Source: Bacteroidota bacterium (GTDB taxonomy: Bacteria; Bacteroidota; Ignavibacteria; Palsa-1295). Taken from it: DNA of 64,000 nucleotides. The notes below the pieces were generated by a model. It was not told where the DNA came from. It was given only the letters and a program-made list of their open reading frames with translations, and did not search any database. Below, piece after piece: positions 1 through 7,758 of this stretch. Position numbers and translations under genes: made by a program. The stretch lies in NCBI GenBank assembly GCA_018266755.1, contig JAFDZW010000001.1:459635-523634 (forward strand), given 5' to 3'. Positions within the stretch are counted from its first letter, which is position 1; every line of letters begins with the position of its first letter.

Positions 1-463
1 TCTGCAACTCACCGGTCATCTGTTTGAGCGCAGCTTCGACCTTCGCGATGACCGCTTGATCGCCTGAGACGAGCATCGAACCCGAACTCTCGAGTGCGTT
101 CTGCGGCCCCATGAACACAGGAGCATGGACGTAGTCGATGTCTTGTGACTTCAGTCGGGCCGTGCGTTCGATCGCGCCGCTCACCGTTGTCGTCGTGTGA
201 TCGACGATGATTATGTCCTTTGCAATAGCACTGACGATCTGCGCGAGGATGCCTTCGACCGCCGCATCGTCCGAGACGCAGATATGCACGCGCGTCGCGC
301 CCTTCACCGCATCGGCAGCGTTCTCGAACGCCTTCGCCCCGACCTCTTCAAGTACCTTCGCACGGGCGGCGGTGCGATTCCATACGTTCACGTCTTCGCC
401 GCGTTTGCGCATGGCCCGAACCCAGTTCGAACCCAGCATACCCATTCCAAGAAAAGCGATCAT
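1..463 (-). CDS. NAD(P)-dependent oxidoreductase of the 3-hydroxyisobutyrate dehydrogenase family (3' end outside window)
   Basis: About 154 N-terminal residues are visible; the gene runs off the left edge of the window. The protein opens with a Rossmann dinucleotide-binding motif, GMGMLG at residues 6-11, followed by the family pattern NRTAARA near residue 33 (NADP-type loop) and an APVFMGPQNALESSGSMLV stretch near residue 125, which corresponds to the substrate-binding segment of beta-hydroxyacid dehydrogenases. The family oxidises 3-hydroxy acids or reduces small aldehydes and semialdehydes in the cytosol; the substrate cannot be told from this fragment. The start at 463 is supported by an AAGGAG ribosome-binding site about 9 bases upstream. 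It lies 13 bp after the VOC gene on the same strand, so the two are probably co-transcribed. Confidence 0.85.
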   Translation of the reverse strand, partial: MIAFLGMGMLGSNWVRAMRKRGEDVNVWNRTAARAKVLEEVGAKAFENAADAVKGATRVHICVSDDAAVEGILAQIVSAIAKDIIIVDHTTTTVSGAIERTARLKSQDIDYVHAPVFMGPQNALESSGSMLVSGDQAVIAKVEAALKQMTGELQ

Positions 464-476
464 ACGTTTCTACTCC

Positions 477-845
477 TTACTTGTGAATCTCTCGTAATGC
501 TTGTCCCACTCGAAAAATATTTCCATCGGGATCAACGACGACGAATTCGCGCACGCCCCACTCGCGATCGGCGATCTTGCCATTCGGATGAATGGCGCCC
601 GTCGGTTCGATCTTCGCATAGAGCGCGTCGATGTCCTTGACAGCTATATAACACGATGTGACCGAAGGTAGCTTCGGGTCGTCGCATTTGTAGTAATGCA
701 CTTCGAACGGGCCATCTGCGATGATCACATAGTCGCCGGAGTCGGTGCAGTTCGTTCCGAAGACTCTGTTGCAGAACGCGACCGACCGCTCGGTATCGAG
801 CGAGGGGAGGATCGGGATCACCTTCGGGTGGTGGTTGGCGAGCAT
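477..845 (-). CDS. VOC-family (glyoxalase/bleomycin-resistance-like) protein
   Basis: A 122-residue single-domain protein of the vicinal oxygen chelate fold. The sequence shows the usual beta-alpha-beta-beta-beta module twice: an N-terminal half with LDTERSVAFCNRVFG, and a C-terminal half ending in EFVVVDPDGNIFRVGQ, the strand that carries the last acidic metal ligand in many VOC proteins. The length is typical for stand-alone bleomycin-resistance-like members. Such proteins bind small molecules or catalyse metal-dependent rearrangements; the substrate is unknown. It sits 15 bp downstream of the hydroxyacyl-CoA-dehydrogenase-like gene and 13 bp upstream of the hydroxyisobutyrate-dehydrogenase-like gene on the same strand, so an operon is likely. 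Confidence 0.8.
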   Translation of the reverse strand: MLANHHPKVIPILPSLDTERSVAFCNRVFGTNCTDSGDYVIIADGPFEVHYYKCDDPKLPSVTSCYIAVKDIDALYAKIEPTGAIHPNGKIADREWGVREFVVVDPDGNIFRVGQALREIHK

Positions 846-860
846 AGTCAGTAAATGATT

Positions 861-1520
861 CTAAAGAAACTTCTTTCCGCTTTCGGCCATCAGTCGCAGC
901 ATCGGCGCGATCTTGTAGCGGTCGTGGCCGTACTCGACCTGCAACGCTTCGAGAATGGCGACGACGACATACGCGCCGATCTCGTCACACCAGGCGAGCG
1001 GGCCCTTCGGGTAGTTCGTCCCGAGCTTCATCGACGTGTCGATATCCGCTGCCGTTGCGACGCCTTCCATCACGGCATAGGCCGCTTCGTTGATGATCAT
1101 TGCGATCGTGCGTGGGAAGATCCCCGCAACCGAGTCGCCGATCTTCTCTGGCGTCTTCCCGAAGAGCGATTCTACAAGTGCGGCATCGGATTCGACCGCC
1201 TCCTGCTGCAATGGGATCGAATACTCGATGGCCGTCTGCGCTGCAAGCTGGGATGGTATGATGGGGATGCCGATAATTCGTTTAAAGCCGAGCACATTTC
1301 GTGCGATGGCCGTCGCGGGAGCCGTCAGGGTGTTCGTGATGAGCACGGCGTCCTTCGACACGAACGACTGGATGTTGGAGTACTTCTCGTTCAAGTCGAA
1401 AAACTCGCAGTCGATCACCACATCCGCGCCGCTCTGCACGAGCGTGATGTTCGCCTTCGCTGCGAAAAACTGTGTCAGCACAACGCCGTGCTGGGGTTCG
1501 GATAAGAGTGTGACGTTCAT
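861..1520 (-). CDS. 3-hydroxyacyl-CoA-dehydrogenase-like protein with truncated NAD domain
   Basis: 219 residues. The C-terminal half matches the 3-hydroxyacyl-CoA dehydrogenase C-terminal domain, including the diagnostic run with IFPRTIAMIINEA, followed by an alpha-helical segment with MKLGTNYPKGPLAWCDEIG, which in paralogues contacts the acyl chain. The N-terminal part keeps the second half of the NAD domain (ADVVIDCEFFDLNEK, then ITNTLTAPATAIA), but no GxGxxG fingerprint is visible, so the Rossmann fold looks incomplete. The full-length family has about 280-300 residues. It may be a divergent dehydrogenase or a non-catalytic relative. The start ATG at 1520 has no strong ribosome-binding site. 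The downstream VOC gene follows after 15 bp. Confidence 0.75.
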   Translation of the reverse strand: MNVTLLSEPQHGVVLTQFFAAKANITLVQSGADVVIDCEFFDLNEKYSNIQSFVSKDAVLITNTLTAPATAIARNVLGFKRIIGIPIIPSQLAAQTAIEYSIPLQQEAVESDAALVESLFGKTPEKIGDSVAGIFPRTIAMIINEAAYAVMEGVATAADIDTSMKLGTNYPKGPLAWCDEIGAYVVVAILEALQVEYGHDRYKIAPMLRLMAESGKKFL

Positions 1521-1533
1521 TCGTACATCAAAG

Positions 1534-1650
1534 TGTCATTCCGACCGAAGGGAGGAATCCGGGATCGCTCCGATCTTCAAGCCTTCAGCCGGTTCAAGAT
1601 TGTCGTCGTCACAGATTCCTCGTTCGGGCTGAAGCCCTCCTCGGAATGAC
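1534..1650. repeat. Palindromic intergenic repeat, family A (variant)
   Basis: The segment begins GTCATTCCGACCGAAGGGAG and ends with the inverted form CTCCTCGGAATGAC, so its ends are complementary and it could fold into one long imperfect hairpin. It lies between purK and the hydroxyacyl-CoA-dehydrogenase-like gene. It is a variant of the GTCATTCTGAG...CTCAGAATGAC family found at several other native intergenic sites in the window. It may act as a transcription attenuator or be a non-autonomous mobile repeat. Confidence 0.7.
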
Positions 1651-1657
1651 AACGGGC

Positions 1658-2800
1658 TTACTGTTCTATCCCCAAAATATTCTTCACCCGCAATGCCTTG
1701 CCTGCGACCTCGGCCGGCGTGTCGCCGACGATGTTCACGTGGCCCATCTTGCGGCCCTTGCGTGCTTCGGCTTTGCCGTAGAGATGCAGCTTCAATCGCG
1801 CATCGCGCAGAAGCAGGTCCCACTGCGGTGTGCCGTTCGCCCAGATATCTCCGAGCAAGTTCACCATGCCTGCATTCGGACGGTTCATCGTCGCTTCGCC
1901 GAGCGGCATAGCACACACGGCGCGAAGCTGTTGCTCGAACTGGTTCGTGACACAGGCGTCGATCGTCCAGTGTCCGCTGTTGTGTGGTCGCGGCGCGAGT
2001 TCGTTGATGAGCAGCTTCCCATCGTTCGTCACAAAGAACTCGACGCAGAGCACGCCGACACACTCAAGCGCTTCCATCACGCCCTTGGCGATATCCACCG
2101 CCTCTTTCGCAAGCTCGGCTGGGATCGGGGCCGGCGCGAGCGTTACATCGAGGATGTGATGACGATGCGTATTCCACACCGGCACGAACGGCACGAACGA
2201 ACCATCGAGTCCGCGAGCGGCTACGACCGAGATCTCCTTTTCGAACGAGATAAACGCCTCGAGGATCGCCTCGTCGGTACCGAGTGACTTGAATGCTGTC
2301 GCGGCTTCTTCGGCGGTGTTCACTTTCGCTTGTCCTTTGCCGTCGTAGCCAAAGCCTGCGGTCTTGAGCACGCACGGCAGCCCGAGTTCTGCGATCGCCG
2401 CAGAGAGCTCCGCTTCGTTCGTGACACGACGAAACGGAGTGACGGGGAAACCGCCGTTCTTCAAGAAGGTCTTTTCGCGCAGACGGTGCTGCGTCGTATG
2501 CAGCACTTCCGGTCGCGGACGCATCGGCTTCACTTCTTCGATCGCCTTCGCGACTTCGAATGCAATGTTCTCGAACTCAAGCGTCACGACATCAACGCCC
2601 GAAGCAAAATCGCGCGCGGCTTCGGTGTCGGTGTACTCGGCCACATACTCCACATCGGCGATCTGTCCGGCAGGGGAGTCGGGCTCGGGTGAAAAGACGT
2701 GAACACGGTATCCCATACGCCGCGCTTCGAGCGCAAGCATCCGCCCGAGCTGCCCGGAGCCGAGAATACCGATGGTTGAACCTGGTAGGATGGGGGTCAT
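1658..2800 (-). CDS. purK: 5-(carboxyamino)imidazole ribonucleotide synthase (PurK)
   Basis: 380 residues of the ATP-grasp superfamily. PurK uses ATP and bicarbonate to carboxylate aminoimidazole ribonucleotide to N5-CAIR in de novo purine synthesis. The sequence begins with the N-terminal glycine-rich motif GILGSGQLGRML (residues 10-21), followed by VVTLEFENI, which is characteristic of PurK. The central ATP-grasp core includes KTAGFGYDGKGQ and LEAFISFEKEISV, and the metal-binding end has VEFFVTNDGKLLINELAPRPHNSGH. Length is normal for the family. It is downstream of purE on the same strand, so the two-enzyme bacterial PurK/PurE route is complete here. The 133-bp gap between the two genes is filled by a palindromic repeat. 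Confidence 0.97.
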   Translation of the reverse strand: MTPILPGSTIGILGSGQLGRMLALEARRMGYRVHVFSPEPDSPAGQIADVEYVAEYTDTEAARDFASGVDVVTLEFENIAFEVAKAIEEVKPMRPRPEVLHTTQHRLREKTFLKNGGFPVTPFRRVTNEAELSAAIAELGLPCVLKTAGFGYDGKGQAKVNTAEEAATAFKSLGTDEAILEAFISFEKEISVVAARGLDGSFVPFVPVWNTHRHHILDVTLAPAPIPAELAKEAVDIAKGVMEALECVGVLCVEFFVTNDGKLLINELAPRPHNSGHWTIDACVTNQFEQQLRAVCAMPLGEATMNRPNAGMVNLLGDIWANGTPQWDLLLRDARLKLHLYGKAEARKGRKMGHVNIVGDTPAEVAGKALRVKNILGIEQ

Positions 2801-2818
2801 GTAATATGTACTATGCCT

Positions 2819-2924
2819 GTCATTCTGAACGGAGGTCGCTTGCGACCGCAGTGAAGAATCCCTTTCGGTTTGTACGGATCATTCCGGCAGACACGCAGGG
2901 ATTCTTCGCTTTGCTCAGAATGAC
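2819..2924. repeat. Palindromic intergenic repeat, family A
   Basis: Copy of the family whose left end reads GTCATTCTGA and whose right end reads GGGATTCTTCGCTTTGCTCA followed by GAATGAC, giving complementary ends of about 30 bp. It occupies almost the whole space between purE and purK, so it is probably transcribed as part of the purine operon and would fold into a hairpin in the mRNA. Confidence 0.85.
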
Positions 2925-2933
2925 AGCTACGAT

Positions 2934-3449
2934 CTACACCAACTTCGCCCCTCGCACATCCGCCGTCTGCTTCTCGCGGTAGGTGCGGAGCTTCTCGCGC
3001 AGCGCTGGCCGCGAATTTGCAAGAATGGCAACGGCGAGCAAGCCGGCGTTCTTCGCGCCAGATTTCCCGATGGCGAGCGTGCCGACCGGAATGCCTCCCG
3101 GCATCTGCGCGATCGAGAGCAGCGAGTCCATTCCTTTGAGCGCGTGGCTCTCGACCGGCACACCGAGCACCGGAAGCAGCGTCATCGACGCCGTCATGCC
3201 CGGCAGATGCGCCGCACCGCCTGCACCGGCGATAATCACTTCGAGGCCGCGCTTCTCGGCGGTCTTTGCGTACTCGCTCATCCAATCGGGGGTGCGATGC
3301 GCACTGACGACTTCGCACTCGTGCTCGACGCCGAACTCCGTAAGGATGAGCGACGCTTCGCGCATCGTGTCCCAATCGCTTGTAGAGCCCATGATGATCC
3401 CGACGATTGGCATTTTGCTCGATTTCATGTCTTGAGGTGCGTCGAACAT
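2934..3449 (-). CDS. purE: 5-(carboxyamino)imidazole ribonucleotide mutase, class I (PurE)
   Basis: 171 residues. Class I PurE converts N5-CAIR to CAIR in purine biosynthesis and forms octamers in the cytosol. The family motifs are all present: [14 protein letters not shown] (residues 16-29) for phosphate and substrate binding, [11 protein letters not shown] with the catalytic histidine at about residue 51, and [14 protein letters not shown] (72-85). Core length is typical. The first 12 residues, before [10 protein letters not shown], are not usual for the family, so translation may start at one of the internal methionines at 3428 or 3413. No convincing ribosome-binding site separates the options. 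It lies upstream of purK. Confidence 0.96.
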   Translation of the reverse strand: MFDAPQDMKSSKMPIVGIIMGSTSDWDTMREASLILTEFGVEHECEVVSAHRTPDWMSEYAKTAEKRGLEVIIAGAGGAAHLPGMTASMTLLPVLGVPVESHALKGMDSLLSIAQMPGGIPVGTLAIGKSGAKNAGLLAVAILANSRPALREKLRTYREKQTADVRGAKLV

Positions 3450-3488
3450 GGTTGTGCTGGTTACGATCGTTGTGCCGCCCCGACGTTC

Positions 3489-3597
3489 GCCATGGGTTAA
3501 AACCCATGGCCATGTGTCTTTCAGTCCTTCGGACGTAATACGCGTCCGCTTCAGCGGACTGAAAGAACCATAGACCCGCGTTTCAACGCGGGGCGGG
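3489..3597. repeat. Composite triple-hairpin repeat, family B
   Basis: Three adjacent palindromes: GCCATGGGTTAAAACCCATGGC (written as its two arms GCCATGGGTT and AACCCATGGC), an arm pair built on CTTTCAGTCC...GGACTGAAAG, and CCCGCGTTTCAACGCGGG. Five further whole or partial copies lie between 49.3 and 53 kb. This copy is in the opposite orientation to those and sits between icd and purE. Confidence 0.85.
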
Positions 3598-3605
3598 CGT
3601 TTGGC

Positions 3606-5048
3606 CTATTCCCCCTGCCCAAGCGAGAAGCCGAGCTCCCCGTCGAACGTGCAGAGGTTTTCGGTTTTGATAAAATCGATGCCGGCCGCATTGATGTTGC
3701 CGAGCAGCGCGACAATATCGCCGTGCGTGATTGCCGTATCGTTCGGCGTGCGGAAACGGCAGCGCCAGTGATCGGAGATGAACGTCTCGGGCATGCCTTC
3801 GGGCCATACCTTCACGCCACGGTTTGCGATCATTTGGATCTGCAACCCTCCGACCCCCACCGCTTGCATTTTCGCGGCCATATCGTCCGGCGTGAGTCGC
3901 GAGTCGACAAACACATCGACGCCGATGAGTTCTTTCTTCACTGCACGTGGCGTGTACTTCCACGCGCTCTTCGGATGTGCAGACTTCGAAAACTTCACCA
4001 CCTTGAACGTCTCGGGCAATTTACCCAGATGAGTAATCACCGCCTGCGCAAACTCCTGCGTGCCGACGAGATCGTGCGAGTGATTGTACGAATAAATATC
4101 TTTTGTATGGATCCCGTGTTCGATCGTCGCGAGCCAGGCGTTCGCGATGTTCTCCGCGACGTCGGGTTGCCCGACATGCACGAGCATTTGTATCGCACCT
4201 TGCAATAGTCCCGACGGATTCGCAACGTTCTGCCCGGCGATTGTAGGCGCCGATCCGTGGATGGCTTCGAACATGGCGAAGTCCTCGCCGATGTTCGCCG
4301 AGCCTGCGATGCCGACCGAACCGGCGACCTGCGCCGCAATATCCGAGATCACGTCGCCATAGAGATTCAGCGTCACGACGACATCGAACATCTCCGGCTT
4401 CTCGGCGATGAATGCCGCGCCGATGTCGAGGATGTAATGATCGTGTTCGATCTCGGGATACTCCGGCGCGACTTCGTTGAAGATCGTATGAAACAGACCG
4501 TCGGTCAGCTTCATGATGTTGTCCTTCGTCACGCACGTCACCTTCTTGCGGCCATGTGCGCGTGCATATTCGAAGGCGTAGCGGACGATCTTCTCGGTGC
4601 CCGGGCGCGAAATGAGTTTTATCGCTTGCGTGACCTCGGCGGTCTGTTGGTGCTCGATGCCGGCGTAGAGGTCTTCCTCGTTCTCGCGGACGATCACGAT
4701 ATCCATCTTCGGATGCTTCGTGTCGATATACGGGAAGTACGACACGCACGGACGGACGTTCGCGTAGAGGCCGAGCGTTTTGCGGACCGTCACGTTCAGG
4801 CTCTTGACGCCGCCGCCTTGCGGTGTGGTGATCGGCGCCTTCAAAAAGACGCGGTTGCCGCGGAGGATATCCCACGCCGAGTTGTCGATGCCGGTCGAAA
4901 CGCCGCGCTTATAGACTTTCTCGCCGATCTCGATCACATCGTAGCGAAGCTTGGCCCCCGCAGCGTCGAGGATGGCAAGCGTGGCGGTCATGATCTCGGG
5001 TCCGATCCCGTCTCCGTACGCAATCGTAATTGGCGTCTTTTCAGGCAT
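3606..5048 (-). CDS. icd: Isocitrate dehydrogenase, long (Thermus/Rickettsia-like) type
   Basis: 480 residues. It catalyses the oxidative decarboxylation of isocitrate to 2-oxoglutarate in the TCA cycle. Family motifs in order: ITIAYGDGIGPEIM near residue 7, the substrate loop LNVTVRKTLGLYANVRPC (about 84-101), IVIVRENEEDLYAGIEH, the metal-binding region LNLYGDVISDIAAQVAGSVG, and the coenzyme motif HGSAPTIAGQNVANPSG. After about residue 345 there is an extra C-terminal domain of roughly 130 residues that the E. coli enzyme (about 416 residues) lacks; the Thermus-type enzyme has one. Cofactor preference (NADP expected in this subfamily) is inferred. The start at 5048 keeps the complete N-terminal strand. 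Confidence 0.93.
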   Translation of the reverse strand: MPEKTPITIAYGDGIGPEIMTATLAILDAAGAKLRYDVIEIGEKVYKRGVSTGIDNSAWDILRGNRVFLKAPITTPQGGGVKSLNVTVRKTLGLYANVRPCVSYFPYIDTKHPKMDIVIVRENEEDLYAGIEHQQTAEVTQAIKLISRPGTEKIVRYAFEYARAHGRKKVTCVTKDNIMKLTDGLFHTIFNEVAPEYPEIEHDHYILDIGAAFIAEKPEMFDVVVTLNLYGDVISDIAAQVAGSVGIAGSANIGEDFAMFEAIHGSAPTIAGQNVANPSGLLQGAIQMLVHVGQPDVAENIANAWLATIEHGIHTKDIYSYNHSHDLVGTQEFAQAVITHLGKLPETFKVVKFSKSAHPKSAWKYTPRAVKKELIGVDVFVDSRLTPDDMAAKMQAVGVGGLQIQMIANRGVKVWPEGMPETFISDHWRCRFRTPNDTAITHGDIVALLGNINAAGIDFIKTENLCTFDGELGFSLGQGE

Positions 5049-5138
5049 TAGCGCGATTCGTGAGCAAGAATGTGAGTATAGACGCCCTATAACAACAGGA
5101 GGGAGGGGATGAATCCGAAGGGGGAATGCTGCTCACAC

Positions 5139-5206
5139 GCCCGCATACGGGATGGGCACACACCATACACCCCCTCCCGCATACGGGAGGGGGCTGGGGG
5201 AGGGGC
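5139..5206. repeat. GC-rich palindromic repeat at the left edge of the accessory island
   Basis: Two adjacent hairpins. The second is perfect: CCCCCTCCCG, loop CATA, CGGGAGGGGG (5170-5193), followed by CTGGGGGAGGGG. A related but inverted element, containing CTCCCCCCAACCCCCACCCG, lies at 46355-46394, just past the right edge of the island. The repeat overlaps an upstream in-frame extension of hsdM, which argues against translation starting at 5126. Confidence 0.7.
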
Positions 5207-5208
5207 AT

Positions 5209-5216
5209 TATATTTG
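5209..5216 (+). promoter_or_regulatory. Bacteroidota-type -7 promoter element for the type I RM operon
   Basis: TATATTTG matches the TAnnTTTG -7 consensus used by the primary sigma factor of Bacteroidota and lies 20 bp before the hsdM start codon. I see no good -33 TTTG at the usual 19-base spacing, because that position is occupied by the GC-rich hairpin. It is therefore a moderate prediction. Confidence 0.4.
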
Positions 5217-5236
5217 TAGTCAATAGATTTTGGCCA

Positions 5237-6688
5237 ATGTTCGAACAAGCATTCAAAAACATCGACGACATCCTCCGGCAGGATCCGGGTTGCGCTACCG
5301 AACTCGATTACATTGAGCAAACCTCGTGGATTCTGTTCCTAAAGTATCTGGACGATCTCGAATATGTCCGCCAAGAAAAGGCAGAGGTTGATGGCAAGAA
5401 ATATTCCCGCATCCTACAGGCGTCCTTCCGATGGGATACGTGGGCTGTACCGAAGACTTCATCAGGGAAGCCCGACCACAACAAGGCAATGTCCGGCGAT
5501 GATCTGCTCGACTTCGTTAACACGCATCTCTTTCCCTATCTACGAAAGTTCAAGAGCGAGGACCCGAACACCATCGAATACAAGATCGGTGAGATCTTCC
5601 ACGAGTTGAAGAACCGCCTCGTGAGCGGCTACCGGCTGCGCGAGATTCTGGATGTCGTCGATACGATGCATTTCCGGCTCTATGAAGAGAAGCACGAGCT
5701 CTCGCATTTGTACGAATCGAAGATTGCGAAGATGGGCAATGCCGGGCGAAACGGCGGCGAGTACTATACGCCTCGGCCGCTGATTCATGCTATCGTGCAA
5801 GTTGTGAATCCGAAGATCGGCGATACGATCTATGACGGAGCATGCGGCTCGGCGGGGTTCCTCGTCGAAGCGTATAACCATCTCGTCGGCGACGGCAAGA
5901 AGCTCTCGACGGCGGACCTCAAACGATTGCAAGAAAAAACGCTCTTCGGCAAGGAGATCAAGTCACTGGCGTATATCATCGGCATCATGAACATGATCCT
6001 GCACGGGATCGAAGCGCCGAATATCCGACACACGAATACCCTCGCCGAGAACATCAACGACATTCAGGAGAAAGACCGCTATACCGTCGTGCTCGCGAAC
6101 CCGCCGTTCGGCGGAAGCATCGGCAAGGAGATTCAGGAGAACTTCCCGATCCGCACGGGCGAGACAGCGTTTCTCTTCCTGCAGCACTTCATCAAGATAC
6201 TCAAGGCAGGCGGTAAGGGCGGCGTGGTTATTAAGAATACGTTCCTCTCGAATACCGATAACGCCTCGGTTGCGCTTCGCAAAGAACTGCTCTCGAAGTG
6301 CAACCTGCATACCATCCTCGACCTTCCTGGCGGGACGTTTCAGGGTGCGGGCGTGAAAACCGTCGTGCTCTTCTTCGAGAAGGGCGCACCGACGAAGAAG
6401 ATCTGGTACTACCAACTCAACCCCGGCCGCAACCTCGGCAAGACGAACCCGCTCTCGGTCAGTGATCTCGAAGACTTCGTTAGGCTCTCGAAGAAGAAAA
6501 CCGACTCGGAGAATTCCTGGACGATCGCCGTCAAAGATATTGACCAAGCCACTTTCGACCTCTCGGTAAAGAACCCGAACAAAGGGGGCGAAGAGACGCT
6601 GCGTGATGCGAAAGAAATTCTGAAAGAGATGCGGAAGCTTGATGTAGAATCCGAAAGACTATTTGAGAAAATCGCAGAGTTGATATAA
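5237..6688 (+). CDS. hsdM: Type I restriction-modification methyltransferase subunit HsdM
   Basis: 483 residues from ATG 5237. HsdM transfers a methyl group from S-adenosylmethionine to adenine N6, as part of the M2S methylase and R2M2S restriction complexes. An N-terminal helical HsdM_N domain covers about residues 1-130 (MFEQAFKNIDDILRQD...EQTSWILFLKYLDDLE). The Rossmann-like N6-adenine methylase domain follows: GEYYTPRPLI, the SAM motif DGACGSAGFL at about residue 200, and the catalytic NPPFGG at about 288. The C-terminal helix has KEILKEMRKLDVESERLFEKI. An upstream in-frame ATG at 5126 would encode a proline- and glycine-rich extension from the GC-rich repeat and is rejected. It is the first gene of an operon that continues with a Shedu nuclease, hsdS, a toxin-antitoxin pair and hsdR. 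Confidence 0.95.
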   Translation: MFEQAFKNIDDILRQDPGCATELDYIEQTSWILFLKYLDDLEYVRQEKAEVDGKKYSRILQASFRWDTWAVPKTSSGKPDHNKAMSGDDLLDFVNTHLFPYLRKFKSEDPNTIEYKIGEIFHELKNRLVSGYRLREILDVVDTMHFRLYEEKHELSHLYESKIAKMGNAGRNGGEYYTPRPLIHAIVQVVNPKIGDTIYDGACGSAGFLVEAYNHLVGDGKKLSTADLKRLQEKTLFGKEIKSLAYIIGIMNMILHGIEAPNIRHTNTLAENINDIQEKDRYTVVLANPPFGGSIGKEIQENFPIRTGETAFLFLQHFIKILKAGGKGGVVIKNTFLSNTDNASVALRKELLSKCNLHTILDLPGGTFQGAGVKTVVLFFEKGAPTKKIWYYQLNPGRNLGKTNPLSVSDLEDFVRLSKKKTDSENSWTIAVKDIDQATFDLSVKNPNKGGEETLRDAKEILKEMRKLDVESERLFEKIAELI

Positions 6689-6705
6689 TCCCGATCGCAC
6701 GCGAT

Positions 6706-7758
6706 ATGGTCAATAAACCAATCAAGACACAAACCGTCGGCAAGGACTTTGCCAAGACGAGTGGCGTCCTCCTCGACCAGACCGCTGATACCGCGCTTGT
6801 CTTCTTCCCACAGATCCATCCGGGAGGCGTTCGGGGTGACTTGATTCGATTCAAGAAGGTCCGAAACGAGGAGTGGGAGAGGATCCCTGAGGAGGATTTT
6901 AGGAAGATTCAGCTCTTTGAAGGGAGCCATGTCGAATTGGGGACAGATGCCATCAAGATTCTCTCGGAGGCCGTGGAAACAAGAAAAGCGATCATAACCA
7001 AAGGTATAGTCCCTGGCCGCCATGAATACTTAGTCGCTGAGAAAGAGGAAGTGATAGTTGTTAGCGATCAGAACAAGAAGAACGTTATTGAGCAATTGTT
7101 GACGCGTGGATATTCGGAGGAGTTTTGGCAACTCTTAAGCATTTCTGATCCTGGATTGGCAGATAACCTTTCAGCTGGACATTTGCTCAACAAGCGCAAG
7201 CAAGTAGTGGAGGAATTGAGGAATCGGTTGCGCAAGAAATACTCTGAAACCATGGGTGAGGACTCCTGGCAATACTGGATATATCAACATAACTGGCTAT
7301 TTGGAGTCAACTACCAAAAGGCAATTTCAAAACAAAAGATAAGCATCCTGGGAATTATGCCTGACTTCCTGTTCCCGACTATGGACGATTTTGTGGATCT
7401 ACTCGAAATAAAACTTCCTGAAGCAGAAGTGATAGAGGCGGACCCGAACCATCCTGGTTCGTGGAGGTGGTCGAGAGAAGCGAATTCCGCGATTGGTCAG
7501 GTGGTGACCTATCTGGGTGAAATTGAAAAGTCGCGCTACCAAATCCAAGAGGCAATTGCTAAGAAATATGACCGCACGGTATCCTTGCTTAAGCCACGTG
7601 GCTTCATCCTAATCGGGCAGAGTGCTGGTTGGGCGGTCGAGAAGTTGGAGGCGCTGCGGAAACTCAATCACTCTCTGCACGCCATTGAAGTCATCACCTA
7701 CACTGAGTTGTTAAACAGAGGAGAGAGCTTCCTATCAACGCCCGCCATCAGAGCATGA
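6706..7758 (+). CDS. sduA: Shedu-type anti-phage nuclease (SduA, DUF4263) inside the type I RM operon
   Basis: 350 residues. The C-terminal half (about 180-335) matches the SduA_C/DUF4263 domain of the PD-(D/E)XK superfamily. It opens with DSWQYWIYQHNWLFG, then MPDFLFP with Asp220, LLEIKLPEA with Glu234-x-Lys236, the conserved GQVVTYL glutamine at 265, and KPRGFILIGQSA as the last core strand. Asp220, Glu234 and Lys236 form the expected nuclease triad. The N-terminal 170 residues are variable, as is usual for Shedu sensor regions. Shedu proteins are single-gene phage-defence nucleases. Here the gene starts 17 bp after hsdM and overlaps hsdS by ATGA, so it is made in step with the restriction system. 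Partner function with HsdM or HsdS is an inference from position. Confidence 0.88.
   Translation: MVNKPIKTQTVGKDFAKTSGVLLDQTADTALVFFPQIHPGGVRGDLIRFKKVRNEEWERIPEEDFRKIQLFEGSHVELGTDAIKILSEAVETRKAIITKGIVPGRHEYLVAEKEEVIVVSDQNKKNVIEQLLTRGYSEEFWQLLSISDPGLADNLSAGHLLNKRKQVVEELRNRLRKKYSETMGEDSWQYWIYQHNWLFGVNYQKAISKQKISILGIMPDFLFPTMDDFVDLLEIKLPEAEVIEADPNHPGSWRWSREANSAIGQVVTYLGEIEKSRYQIQEAIAKKYDRTVSLLKPRGFILIGQSAGWAVEKLEALRKLNHSLHAIEVITYTELLNRGESFLSTPAIRA

Noticed and set aside
5126-5236. Upstream start giving HsdM 37 more residues
   Set aside because: The added residues are the translation of a GC-rich repeat, and the -7 promoter box lies downstream of this start.
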